From JBGPLJ01 sp035644395 (GTDB lineage Bacteria > Pseudomonadota > Gammaproteobacteria > Steroidobacterales > Steroidobacteraceae), in the NCBI GenBank assembly GCA_035644395.1, contig DASQOR010000079.1:47634-111633 (forward strand): a DNA stretch of 64,000 bases, in the 5' to 3' direction. The notes under the pieces were generated by a model. That model was not told the DNA's origin. It made no database searches and was given only the letters and a program-made list of their open reading frames with translations. Numbering within the stretch: the first letter of the stretch is position 1; each line of letters begins with the position of its first letter. Position numbers and translations under genes: made by a program. This document shows, piece after piece, positions 17,521 through 25,793 of this stretch.

Positions 17521-18941
17521 TCGACCGCATGCGCCGCATTCACCGGATTCACTTCGTCGGCATCGGCGGGTCCGGCATGGGCGGCATCGCCGAAGTGCTG
17601 CTCAATCTCGGTTACGCCGTGTCGGGTTCGGACCTCAAGTCGAATGCGGTCGTGGCGCGGCTCGAGCGCCTCGGCGCGACCGTCGTCGTCGGCCACTCGG
17701 CCGTCAACGTTGAGGAGGCCGACGTCGTCGTCGTTTCGAGCGCCGTCGCGGCCGACAACCCCGAAGTGGTCCGCGCCGCCGAACGGCGCATCCCGGTCGT
17801 GCAGCGGGCGGAGATGCTGGCGGAACTCATGCGCTTTCGATTCGGCGTCGCGGTTGCGGGCACGCATGGCAAGACGACGACGACAAGCCTCGTCGCAAGC
17901 ATCCTCGCGGAGGGCGGCGGTGATCCGACCTTCGTGATCGGCGGACGCCTGAAGAGCGCCGACAGCAACGCCCGCCTCGGCACCGGCCGCTATCTGGTCG
18001 CCGAAGCCGACGAAAGCGACGCGTCGTTCCTGCACCTGCAGCCGATGATCGCAATCGTCACCAATATCGACAACGATCACCTCGGCACCTACGAAGGCGA
18101 TTTCGAGCGGCTGAAGCAGACCTTCGTGGAATTCCTGCACAACCTGCCGTTCTACGGCCTCGCCGTGCTCTGCGCGGACGACGCGGAAGTGCGCTCGATC
18201 CTGCCGCGCGTGGGGCGCTCGAGCGTGACCTACGGCTTCGACGAGGGCGCGGACCTTCGCGCCATCAACGTCGAACCGAAGGGCCTCGCGACGCGATTCG
18301 ACGTGATTCGCCCCGGACGTGAAGCGAATCTCGCCGTCACGCTCAATCTTCCCGGCCGGCACAACGTGCTCAATTCGCTGGCGGCGATTGCCGTCGCGAG
18401 CGAACTCGACATGGCCGACACCGCGATCCAGAAGGCGCTCGCGGGCTTCCAGGGAATCGACCGGCGCCTGCAGGTCATCGGCGATATCGACACCGCCGCC
18501 GGCCGCATCACCATCGTCGACGACTACGGGCATCACCCGACGGAGGTTGCCGCGACACTCGCGGCGGCGCGTCTTGGCTGGCCTGACCGCCGCCTCGTGC
18601 TCGCCTTCCAGCCGCATCGCTTTACGCGCACGCGCGATCTGCTCGATGACTTCGCACAGGTGCTGACGGCCGCGGACGTCGTGCTGGTGACGGAAGTCTA
18701 CGCGGCTGGCGAGGCGCCAATTGCCGGCGCCGACGGGCGCGCCATCTGCCGCGCCCTGCGCTCGCGCGGCAAGATCGAACCCGTTTTCGTGGAACAGATC
18801 GACGAACTGCCGGCAGCGCTCGCGGGCGTGATCAAGAGCGGCGACCTGGTCGTGACCATGGGCGCCGGCAGCATCGGGGCGCTTGCGCATGAATTGCCGA
18901 CGCGGCTGTTCGCGCTCAAACCCGACCGGAGGCGCTCATGA
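17517..18941 (+). CDS. murC: UDP-MurNAc:L-alanine ligase MurC
   Basis: MurC attaches the first amino acid, L-alanine, to UDP-MurNAc. The 474-residue ligase has IHFVGIGGSGMGGIAEVL at the N terminus, the P-loop AGTHGKTTTTSLV, EADESDASFLHL, TNIDNDHLGTY and DDYGHHPTEVAATL in the C-terminal domain. ATGA overlap with murG upstream and with murB downstream. Confidence 0.97.
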   Translation: MIDRMRRIHRIHFVGIGGSGMGGIAEVLLNLGYAVSGSDLKSNAVVARLERLGATVVVGHSAVNVEEADVVVVSSAVAADNPEVVRAAERRIPVVQRAEMLAELMRFRFGVAVAGTHGKTTTTSLVASILAEGGGDPTFVIGGRLKSADSNARLGTGRYLVAEADESDASFLHLQPMIAIVTNIDNDHLGTYEGDFERLKQTFVEFLHNLPFYGLAVLCADDAEVRSILPRVGRSSVTYGFDEGADLRAINVEPKGLATRFDVIRPGREANLAVTLNLPGRHNVLNSLAAIAVASELDMADTAIQKALAGFQGIDRRLQVIGDIDTAAGRITIVDDYGHHPTEVAATLAAARLGWPDRRLVLAFQPHRFTRTRDLLDDFAQVLTAADVVLVTEVYAAGEAPIAGADGRAICRALRSRGKIEPVFVEQIDELPAALAGVIKSGDLVVTMGAGSIGALAHELPTRLFALKPDRRRS

Positions 18942-19834
18942 GCCTCGCGCAGCTGTCGGGTGACTGGATGAAGCGCGTGCGGCGCGACGAGCCGATGTCG
19001 AAGCACACGTCGTGGCACGTCGGGGGCCCCGCCGACCTCTATTTCGAGCCGCGCGATGTCGATGACCTTGCCGCGTTCCTGCGATCGCTCCCCGGGGAGG
19101 TGGCCGTGACCTGGCTCGGCCTCGGCAGCAATCTGCTGGTGCGCGATGGCGGCATCCGGGGCGCTGTGATCGCGACCTCCGGCGCCCTCGGCCGTGTCGA
19201 CCGGATCAGCCAGACGCGCGTCCACTGCGAAGCCGGCGTTCCCTGCGCTCGACTTGCGAAGCTTTGCATCAAGTGGGGCCTTGGACCCGCGGAATTCTTC
19301 GGCGGCATCCCGGGCACGATGGGCGGCGCGCTTGCCATGAACGCCGGCGCCTTCGGCGGCGAAACCTGGCGTCACGTGGTCGAGGTCGACACGATCTCGC
19401 GCGACGGCAGGCGTGCGACACGCACGCCTGCCGACTTCGAGATCGGCTACCGCCGGGTGGCCGGACCCGAGAATGAGTGGTTCCTGGCGGCGCGCCTCGA
19501 GTTCGAACAGCAGGAACGCGCGGGCGACGCTGACCTGAGGCAAATGCTTGCCCGCCGCAAGCAAACCCAGCCGATCGGTGAATGGAGCTGTGGATCGGTC
19601 TTCACCAATCCGCAGGGCGATCACGCGGCGCGGCTCATCGACAGTGCGGGCCTGAAGGGCTTCGCCATCGGCGGCGCGTCGGTCTCGACCAAGCACGCCA
19701 ACTTCATCATCAATCACGGCGGCGCCAGCGCCACGGACATCGAGTCGCTCATCGCGCACGTGCGATCAGCGGTGGAGAAGGCGCATGGCGTACGGCTTGA
19801 ACCCGAAGTGCGCGTTCTCGGAGAGCGGCGATGA
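18938..19834 (+). CDS. murB: UDP-N-acetylenolpyruvoylglucosamine reductase MurB (short type)
   Basis: MurB is the FAD enzyme that reduces enolpyruvyl-UDP-GlcNAc to UDP-MurNAc. At 298 residues it is the compact type rather than the roughly 340-residue E. coli type. Motifs are KHTSWHVGGPADL, the FAD-binding LGLGSNLLVRDGGIRG, and GGIPGTMGGALAMNAGAFGG. The catalytic Ser is in CGSVFTNP (about Ser220). Its position between murC and ddlB is common in non-enteric proteobacteria. ATGA overlaps at both ends. Confidence 0.96.
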   Translation: MSLAQLSGDWMKRVRRDEPMSKHTSWHVGGPADLYFEPRDVDDLAAFLRSLPGEVAVTWLGLGSNLLVRDGGIRGAVIATSGALGRVDRISQTRVHCEAGVPCARLAKLCIKWGLGPAEFFGGIPGTMGGALAMNAGAFGGETWRHVVEVDTISRDGRRATRTPADFEIGYRRVAGPENEWFLAARLEFEQQERAGDADLRQMLARRKQTQPIGEWSCGSVFTNPQGDHAARLIDSAGLKGFAIGGASVSTKHANFIINHGGASATDIESLIAHVRSAVEKAHGVRLEPEVRVLGERR

Positions 19835-20817
19835 GCGGCCGTGCAGCGTCATCACCGAGGGTCCGACGCGGCACCGTGAAGGCACGCGACTTCGGTCGCG
19901 TCGCCGTGCTGATGGGCGGCACCTCCTCGGAGCGCGACGTGTCGCTCGACTCCGGGCGCAATGTGCTCGAAGCGCTGCGCTCGCGCGATGTCGATGCTCA
20001 GCCGGTCGACGGGATTGCGGCGCTCATCGCGGCGCTGACGGCGAAGAAATTCGACCGCGTGTTCAACATCCTGCATGGCGGCGACGGCGAAAACGGTGTG
20101 CTGCAGGGCCTGCTCGAGGCCATTCGCGTTCCCTATACGGGCTCCGACGTGCTTGGCAGCGCCCTCACGCTCGACAAGATCCGCACCAAGCAGCTCTGGG
20201 TCGCGACCAGCCTGCCGACTCCGCGCTTCGCGCGCCTCACGCAGGGCGATGACGTCGTCTCGGTCGCGCGCGGCATCGGCTTGCCGGTGATCGTGAAGCC
20301 CTCGTGCGAAGGGTCGAGCGTCGGCGTCAGCCGCGTTTTCGATGAGTCGGGACTCCCATCCGCAGTCGAACTCGCCGCGCGCTACCCGGGCGAGCTTCTG
20401 ATCGAGGAACTGATCCGCGGCGAGGAGTTCACCGTCGGCATCCTCGGCTTCGAAGCGCTGCCGACCATCAAGATCGTGCCGAAGGGCGAGTACTACGACT
20501 ATCACGCGAAGTACGTCGCCGAAGACACGCAATACATCTGCCCGGGCCTCGATTCGGATGCCGACGGCGCGATGCGCGCGCTCGCGCTCGCCGCATTCCG
20601 GGCGGCAGGCTGTTCCGGCTGGGGTCGCGTCGACCTGATGCGCGACGACCAGGGCCGCAATTACCTGCTCGAGGTCAACACGGCGCCCGGCATGACCAGT
20701 CATTCGCTCGTGCCGAAGGCGGCGCGGGCGCTCGGCATCGAATTCGACGAGCTGGTGTGGCGCATTCTCGAAATGAGCCTTGCCCGCGATCGTCCGACCG
20801 GAGGAGTACGAGGATGA
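19831..20817 (+). CDS. ddlB: D-alanine:D-alanine ligase
   Basis: Ddl makes the D-Ala-D-Ala that MurF adds. The 328-residue ATP-grasp protein has VAVLMGGTSSERDVSLDSGR at its start, HGGDGENGVLQGLLE, the ATP-binding VKPSCEGSSVGVSRV, the mobile-loop segment EYYDYHAKY (Tyr, typical of D-Ala-D-Ala rather than D-Ala-D-Lac ligases) and LLEVNTAPGMTSHSLVP. The first roughly 20 residues are a basic, poorly conserved extension. A later in-frame start is possible, although the ATG at 19831 makes the usual ATGA overlap with murB. Confidence 0.96.
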   Translation: MSGRAASSPRVRRGTVKARDFGRVAVLMGGTSSERDVSLDSGRNVLEALRSRDVDAQPVDGIAALIAALTAKKFDRVFNILHGGDGENGVLQGLLEAIRVPYTGSDVLGSALTLDKIRTKQLWVATSLPTPRFARLTQGDDVVSVARGIGLPVIVKPSCEGSSVGVSRVFDESGLPSAVELAARYPGELLIEELIRGEEFTVGILGFEALPTIKIVPKGEYYDYHAKYVAEDTQYICPGLDSDADGAMRALALAAFRAAGCSGWGRVDLMRDDQGRNYLLEVNTAPGMTSHSLVPKAARALGIEFDELVWRILEMSLARDRPTGGVRG

Positions 20818-21605
20818 TGCTGTTCGGCAAGCGTAATCGGCGGCGCAAGGAGCCAGGCGAGGGGAAACTCCCGGCGCTGCCCTGGCGCCGCATCGTCGCG
20901 TGGACCTTGACGCCGTTCGCAGTAGCGGCGGCGCTGTATGGAGCGGGACTCGCGCTCGATCAGCCGGTGCGTGCGGTCGCGGTGGAAGGGCCGTTTCAGC
21001 GCGTACCGGCCGTGCAGGTCGAGAAAGCCGTGACCGCGTCCCTCCGGGGCGGATTCCTGACGGCCGATCTCGAGCGCGTGCGCCGCGCGGTGCAGGCGAT
21101 TCCGTGGGTCGACCACGCGTCGGTGCGGCGGTTGTGGCCCTCCGGCCTCAAGGTGATCGTCGAGGAACAGGTGGTCGCGGCGCGCTGGGGCGATTCGGGA
21201 CTACTCAATGTGCGCGGCGAACTCTTCATGACCGACGCGCGCTACACGCTGCCCGAGCTGCCCCGGCTCGACGGACCGGAGGGGAGCGAGCCGCAAGTCG
21301 CCGAACGCTACCTCGCGATCCAGGGCCGGCTCGTCGAAGCGGGCCTCAGGCTCTCGGCGCTGCGGCTCGACGATCGCGGCGGCTGGGAACTCGACCTCAC
21401 GAACGGCGTGACGGTCAAGCTCGGCCGCCGGGAAGTCGACGAGCGTCTCGACCGCTTTCTCGAAGCCGCCGTGCCGCTCGTCACCGAGCGCGCGACCGAC
21501 ATCCGCTACGTCGATCTTCGCTACACAAACGGTTTCGCCGTCGGCTGGAAGACGGGAAGCGTCGTCGCGCACAGCAAGGACAACCGAGGAGCGCCGGATG
21601 CTTAA
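20814..21605 (+). CDS. ftsQ: Cell division protein FtsQ
   Basis: FtsQ is a bitopic divisome hub that connects early and late division proteins through FtsL and FtsB. The 263-residue product has a basic cytoplasmic tail (KRNRRRKEPGEGK), one membrane segment (about residues 30-50), a POTRA domain (about 55-125, including AIPWVDHASVRRLWPSGLKV) and the beta domain. GGAGGAG lies shortly before the tandem ATG ATG at 20814. Identification rests on topology, POTRA text and position between ddlB and ftsA. Confidence 0.95.
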   Translation: MMLFGKRNRRRKEPGEGKLPALPWRRIVAWTLTPFAVAAALYGAGLALDQPVRAVAVEGPFQRVPAVQVEKAVTASLRGGFLTADLERVRRAVQAIPWVDHASVRRLWPSGLKVIVEEQVVAARWGDSGLLNVRGELFMTDARYTLPELPRLDGPEGSEPQVAERYLAIQGRLVEAGLRLSALRLDDRGGWELDLTNGVTVKLGRREVDERLDRFLEAAVPLVTERATDIRYVDLRYTNGFAVGWKTGSVVAHSKDNRGAPDA

Positions 21606-22833
21606 GCGCACAGAACGCAGTCTCATCGTCGGGCTCGACATCGGCACCTCCAAGGTGGTCGCCATCGTCGGCGAGTTGCAGGCGGATGGCACGCTCGAGG
21701 TGATCGGCATCGGCTCGCATCCCTCGCGCGGCCTCAAGAAGGGCGTCGTCGTCAACATCGAGTCGACCGTGCAGTCGATCCAGCGCGCCGTCGAGGAAGC
21801 CGAGCTCATGGCGGGCTGCGAGATTCATTCGGTCTACACCGGCATCGCCGGCAGCCATGTGCGCAGTCTCAACTCGCACGGCATCGTCGCGATCCGCGAC
21901 AAGGAAGTGACGGAGGCGGACCGGCTGAAGGTCATCGACGCGGCGAAAGCCGTCGCGATCCCGGCGGACCAGAAGATCCTGCACGTGCTGCCGCAGGAAT
22001 ACATCATCGACAGCCAGGAGGGCATCCGCGATCCGATCGGCATGTCGGGCGTGCGGCTCGAGGCGCGCGTGCACATCGTCACGGGCGCGGACAGCGCGGC
22101 GCAGAACATCATCAAGTGCGTCGAGCGCTGCGGGCTTCAGGTCGAAGACATCGTGCTCGAGCAGCTTGCCTCGAGCTACGCGGTGCTCACGGACGACGAA
22201 AAGGACCTCGGCGTCTGCATCGTCGACGTCGGCGGGGGCACCACCGATATCGCCGTCTTTTCCCACGGCGCGATCCGTCACACCGCGGTGATTCCGATCG
22301 CCGGGGACCAGGTGACGAACGACATCGCCGTGTCGATGCGCACGCCGACACAGTACGCGGAAGACATCAAGATCCGCTACGCCTGCGCGCTCTCGCAGCT
22401 CGCGAATCCCGACGAGACCATCGAAGTGCCGAGCGTCGGCGATCGCCCGTCGCGCCGGCTCGCGCGCCAGACGCTGGCCGAGGTCGTGCAGCCCCGCTAC
22501 GAGGAGCTCTTCACGCTCATCCGCGATGAATTGCGCCGCAGCGGCTTCGAGGAAGTGATCGCGGCCGGCCTCGTGCTCACCGGCGGCAGCGCCAAGATGG
22601 AGGGCGCCGTCGAACTCGCGGAAGAGGTCTTTCACATGCCGGTGCGCCTCGGCGCGCCGCAGTACGTCAAGGGCCTGAACGATGTCGTCAGCAACCCGAT
22701 TCACGCGACGGGCGTCGGGCTCCTGCTGTACGGCAAGGAGAGCATGGAGATGGTTTTCGGTGGCGGACCGCTCACGGGCTCCGTGAAGACGGCGGTCAGC
22801 CGCATGCGGCAATGGTTCCAGGGGAATTTCTGA
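21598..22833 (+). CDS. ftsA: Cell division protein FtsA
   Basis: FtsA is the actin-like ATPase that anchors FtsZ to the membrane. The 411-residue protein has SLIVGLDIGTSKVVAIVGEL (phosphate 1), the 1C domain, CIVDVGGGTTDIAVF (phosphate 2), VLTGGSAKMEGAVELAEEVF (adenosine motif) and a C-terminal amphipathic helix (about the last 14 residues, VSRMRQWFQGNF). The start overlaps ftsQ by 8 bases. An 81-base gap with a GC hairpin (22849-22867) precedes ftsZ. Confidence 0.97.
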   Translation: MLKRTERSLIVGLDIGTSKVVAIVGELQADGTLEVIGIGSHPSRGLKKGVVVNIESTVQSIQRAVEEAELMAGCEIHSVYTGIAGSHVRSLNSHGIVAIRDKEVTEADRLKVIDAAKAVAIPADQKILHVLPQEYIIDSQEGIRDPIGMSGVRLEARVHIVTGADSAAQNIIKCVERCGLQVEDIVLEQLASSYAVLTDDEKDLGVCIVDVGGGTTDIAVFSHGAIRHTAVIPIAGDQVTNDIAVSMRTPTQYAEDIKIRYACALSQLANPDETIEVPSVGDRPSRRLARQTLAEVVQPRYEELFTLIRDELRRSGFEEVIAAGLVLTGGSAKMEGAVELAEEVFHMPVRLGAPQYVKGLNDVVSNPIHATGVGLLLYGKESMEMVFGGGPLTGSVKTAVSRMRQWFQGNF

Positions 22834-22914
22834 CGAGGATTGTGTGTGGCGCCCGGGGGCGGGGCGCGAATCGATAGCGGTTCCGAATCTTTTATTTGCA
22901 CGAGGAGAACGTCG

Positions 22915-24090
22915 ATGTTCGAACTAATGGATGCATACAGCCAGACGGCGGTCATCAAGGTGCTGGGCGTGGGCGGCGGCGGCGGCAACGCGGTCTCGCA
23001 CATGGTGAGCTGCGGCATCGAGGGGGTCGATTTCATGTGCATCAACACCGATGCGCAGGCCCTGAAGCATTCGCGCGTGAAGACGGCCCTGCAGATCGGT
23101 TGCAACATCACCAAGGGACTCGGCGCCGGCGCCGACCCCGAGGTCGGCCGCCAGGCGGCCATGGAAGATCGTGACCGCATCATCGAGCTCGTCGAAGGCT
23201 GCGACATGCTGTTCATCACGGCGGGGATGGGCGGCGGCACCGGAACGGGCGCGGCACCGGTTGTCGCGCAGATCGCGAAGGAGCTCGGCATCCTGACGGT
23301 CGCCGTCATCACCAAGCCCTTCGACATGGAAGGCAACAAGCGCACGCTGATCGCCGACCATGGAATCGCCGAACTCGGCAAGTTCGTCGACTCGCTCATC
23401 ACGATTCCGAACCAGAAGCTGCTCACCGTGCTCGGCAGCACGACGACGCTGCTCGACGCGTTCAAGTCGGCGAACCAGGTGCTGCAGGGGGCAGTGCAGG
23501 GCATCGCCGAGCTCATCACGCGGCCGGGCCTGATCAACGTCGACTTCGCCGACGTACGCACGGTCATGTCGGAAACCGGCATGGCGATGATGGGCACCGG
23601 TGCCGCAAGCGGCGAAGAGCGCGCGCGCACGGCTGCCGAAGCCGCGGTGTCGAGCCCGCTCCTCGAGGACATCAACCTCGCGGGCGCGCACGGCATCCTG
23701 GTGAACGTCACGGCCGGCATGGACCTGTCGATCGGCGAATTCCAGGAGGTCGGCAACACGGTGAAGCAGTTCGCGTCGGAAGATGCGACGGTCGTCGTCG
23801 GCACGGTCATTGATCCTGAGATGAGCAATCAGATCCGCGTCACGGTCGTGGCAACGGGGCTCGGCCGTCCGTCCTCCCGCATCCAGCATCCCGCACCGCA
23901 GGCGGCAGCCCGCCAGGAACCGCAGATGCGGGTGATCCGCCGGGCGGCGCCGATGTCCTCGAGCGACTACACGGCGCTCGAGAAGCCGACGGTGCAGCGA
24001 CAGCGGGCGGTCGGCGATGGCATCCGGCCGGGTGCCGACGAGGAGTCTTTGCTCGACATTCCTGCATTTCTCAGAAGGCAGGCCGACTGA
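22915..24090 (+). CDS. ftsZ: Cell division GTPase FtsZ
   Basis: FtsZ is the tubulin-like GTPase that forms the Z ring. The 391-residue product has KVLGVGGGGGNAVSHM, the tubulin signature GGGTGTG at residues 106-112, and the T7-loop segment GLINVDFADVRTVM. A Gln/Pro/Arg-rich linker (about 322-375) leads to the C-terminal peptide LLDIPAFLRRQAD, which binds FtsA and other partners. ATG at 22915 follows CGAGGAGAACGTCG. A GTG-type start far upstream in the same frame is not supported. Confidence 0.98.
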   Translation: MFELMDAYSQTAVIKVLGVGGGGGNAVSHMVSCGIEGVDFMCINTDAQALKHSRVKTALQIGCNITKGLGAGADPEVGRQAAMEDRDRIIELVEGCDMLFITAGMGGGTGTGAAPVVAQIAKELGILTVAVITKPFDMEGNKRTLIADHGIAELGKFVDSLITIPNQKLLTVLGSTTTLLDAFKSANQVLQGAVQGIAELITRPGLINVDFADVRTVMSETGMAMMGTGAASGEERARTAAEAAVSSPLLEDINLAGAHGILVNVTAGMDLSIGEFQEVGNTVKQFASEDATVVVGTVIDPEMSNQIRVTVVATGLGRPSSRIQHPAPQAAARQEPQMRVIRRAAPMSSSDYTALEKPTVQRQRAVGDGIRPGADEESLLDIPAFLRRQAD

Positions 24091-24187
24091 TGTTCTCGGC
24101 AACTCGCTATCGTTGATGCTGTCCGAGGTTCTCCCGGGCGCGGCCCGCCGCCGCGCCCGCTTGGCCCTTGCCAGCTAAGCGCGCGAA

Positions 24188-24217
24188 TTGCCGCGACTTT
24201 TCGCTGTGTGCTAGGGT
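24188..24217 (+). promoter_or_regulatory. Candidate lpxC promoter
   Basis: TTGCCG (24188-24193) and TAGGGT (24212-24217), spacer 18, with an upstream TG making an extended -10. It sits 24 bases before the lpxC ATG. A GC-rich 9-bp stem at 24136-24158 between ftsZ and this site has no T-tract, so it is not clearly a terminator. Confidence 0.45.
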
Positions 24218-24241
24218 AGCCATCCGCCCGACGAGACATTG

Positions 24242-25153
24242 ATGCTCAAGCAACGCACGTTGAAAAATACGATCCGCGCCTCCGGCGTTGGATTGCACAC
24301 CGGCAAGAAAGTCCTGATGACCCTGCGTTCGGCACCGGCGAATGCGGGCATCGTGTTCCGCCGTACCGATCTCGATCCGCCGGCGGACATTCGCGCCAAC
24401 GCGGAAAACGTCGGCGAGACAATGCTCGGCACGACGCTCGGGAGCGGCGACGTCAAGGTTTCGACGGTGGAGCACCTGTTGTCCGCTTTCGCAGGCCTCG
24501 GAATCGACAACGCTGTGGTCGAAGTGACCGCGCCGGAGGTGCCGATCATGGACGGCAGCGCGGGCCCGTTCGTATTCCTGCTGCAGTCGGCGGGCATCGA
24601 GGAGCAGTCCTCGCCCAAGCGCTTCGTGCGCATCAAGCGGCGCCTGCGGGTCGAGGACGGCGACAAGTGGGCCGAGTTCACGCCCTTCGACGGTTTCAAG
24701 GTGAACTTCGAAATCGAATTCAATCACCCGATGTTCAAGAAGCGCTCGCAGACGGCGTCGATGGATTTCTCTACGACCTCGTTCCTGAAGGAAGTGAGCC
24801 GCGCGCGCACGTTCGGCTTCATGCGTGACCTGGAAACGCTGCGGGCGCGCAATCTCGCTCTCGGCGGGAACATGGACAACGCCATCGTGCTCGACGATTT
24901 TCGCGTGCTGAACGAGGATGGCCTGCGTTACGAGGACGAGTTCGTCAAACACAAGATCCTCGACGCGATCGGCGACCTGTACCTGCTCGGTCACAGCCTC
25001 ATCGGCGAATTCAGCGGCTTCAAGTCCGGTCACGCGCTCAACAATCGCTTGCTGCGCACGCTGATCGCCGACAAAGCGACGTGGGAAGAGGTGACTTTCG
25101 AGAACAGCGCCGACGCGCCAATTTCCTACGTGGCGGCGGCGGCAACGGCCTGA
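24242..25153 (+). CDS. lpxC: UDP-3-O-acyl-GlcNAc deacetylase LpxC
   Basis: LpxC is the zinc deacetylase that commits UDP-3-O-acyl-GlcNAc to lipid A synthesis, so this organism makes lipopolysaccharide. The 303-residue protein carries the zinc ligands His78 (in STVEHLL), His237 and Asp241 (in KHKILDAIGD), all one position before the E. coli numbers, and the family motifs SGVGLHTGKK and PIMDGSAGPF. A TTG one codon earlier (24239) is a possible alternative start. Its place at the end of dcw is standard for gammaproteobacteria. Confidence 0.98.
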   Translation: MLKQRTLKNTIRASGVGLHTGKKVLMTLRSAPANAGIVFRRTDLDPPADIRANAENVGETMLGTTLGSGDVKVSTVEHLLSAFAGLGIDNAVVEVTAPEVPIMDGSAGPFVFLLQSAGIEEQSSPKRFVRIKRRLRVEDGDKWAEFTPFDGFKVNFEIEFNHPMFKKRSQTASMDFSTTSFLKEVSRARTFGFMRDLETLRARNLALGGNMDNAIVLDDFRVLNEDGLRYEDEFVKHKILDAIGDLYLLGHSLIGEFSGFKSGHALNNRLLRTLIADKATWEEVTFENSADAPISYVAAAATA

Positions 25154-25182
25154 CCGTTCAATCGCCGGCGTTCCCGGCTCCT

Positions 25183-25497
25183 CTAGCGACGTGCGCCGCG
25201 GGGCACGACCCGAACCCGGATTTCCTTCACTTCCAGCCCGACCATGGCCGACAGTTGCTGGCGCAGGCTCGCCGCCCGATAGCGCAACCGGGCACACCAG
25301 GCCGAAGAATCGACGAGGATCACAATTTCATTGTCGCGCTGCACAATGCCAGTGACATGGGAGGCTTCCGGCGCGGGCAATACGGCCGCCAGGCGCTCTT
25401 TCAGGGCGGAAAACGCCCTCGCGCGCGCATGCAGCTCCCCCAGCCGCGGGCCTGCCGCAACCAGCAATTTGGCTGCTGTTTCTGATCGCTGGGTCAC
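25183..25497 (-). CDS. dciA: DUF721 / DciA-type helicase loader
   Basis: DUF721 proteins are the DciA family, the ancestral bacterial loader of the replicative helicase DnaB in species that lack the phage-derived DnaC. The 104-residue product shows the family pattern: KLLVAAGPRLGELHARA, then LKERLAAVLP, then IVQRDNEIVILVDSSAWCAR and LRYRAASLRQQLSA. GTG at 25497 is preferred (GAAAGGG about 11 bases before it); a TTG at 25524 would add 9 residues. It faces lpxC and is divergent from the riboswitch-M23 unit. In pseudomonads a DUF721 gene lies at the same place between lpxC and secA, where enterics have secM. Confidence 0.85.
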   Translation of the reverse strand: MTQRSETAAKLLVAAGPRLGELHARARAFSALKERLAAVLPAPEASHVTGIVQRDNEIVILVDSSAWCARLRYRAASLRQQLSAMVGLEVKEIRVRVVPRGARR

Positions 25498-25539
25498 ACT
25501 CGGCAGCCCTTTCGGGGCCCCCAAAGCGTGCAGAAGCGC

Positions 25540-25568
25540 TTGTTTCGTGTCGGGTTTTTTTGCATAGT
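25540..25568 (+). promoter_or_regulatory. Promoter of the riboswitch-M23 unit
   Basis: TTGTTT (25540-25545) and CATAGT (25563-25568) are separated by 17 bases, the same -35 hexamer and spacing as the rnpB promoter here. The start point would fall near 25575, just before the first riboswitch base. Confidence 0.55.
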
Positions 25569-25577
25569 CTAGCCACT

Positions 25578-25665
25578 GTAAACGGCAAACTCACCGAAAG
25601 GTGAGGACGCAAAGCCACCGGTCTACGGCCCTATTGGCTATGACAGCGGGGTTGCCAGCATGGTA
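25578..25665 (+). promoter_or_regulatory. Cyclic-di-GMP-I (GEMM-I) riboswitch
   Basis: This is an RNA aptamer for cyclic di-GMP. The conserved text is nearly complete: GGCAAAC (25584-25590), a stem CTCACC/GGTGAG capped by a GAAA tetraloop (25590-25605), the hallmark GGACGCAAAGCCACCGG (25605-25621), and the closing strand AGCGGGGTTGCC (25645-25656), whose TTGCC pairs back to GGCAA. The second arm (25617-25649) is the tetraloop-receptor side. Order and spacing match the well-known Vibrio Vc2 aptamer. It lies in a leader of about 220 bases before an M23-family gene on the same strand. Confidence 0.93.
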
Positions 25666-25687
25666 ACGAAAACAATTCTATTTCCAG

Positions 25688-25791
25688 CGTTGCTTCGGCA
25701 ACGGCGTGTCGTCGCCAGTCAGGCTCGCCGAAGCGCCAGATCGTCGGCAAGTTCGTCGGAATGGTACGTAGTTTCGCTTCGGGGGCGAACT
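25688..25791 (+). promoter_or_regulatory. Likely expression platform between riboswitch and M23 gene
   Basis: Two hairpins lie between the aptamer and the start codon. The first is a perfect CGTTGC-TTCG-GCAACG (25688-25703) with no T-tract, so it does not look like a terminator. The second pairs AGTT(T)CGC (25770-25777, one bulged T) with GCGAACT (25785-25791) and loops out or covers the GGGGG Shine-Dalgarno just before the ATG at 25794. This suggests control of translation rather than of termination. Structure is inferred by eye. Confidence 0.45.
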
Positions 25792-25793
25792 GC

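Noticed and set aside
22849..22867. GCGCCC/GGGCGC hairpin in the ftsA-ftsZ gap as a regulatory element
   Set aside because: Only 6 bp and very GC-rich context; no supporting feature beyond its place.
24136..24158. GC-rich 9-bp stem after ftsZ as the dcw terminator
   Set aside because: No T-tract and surrounding sequence is uniformly GC-rich, so the stem may be chance.
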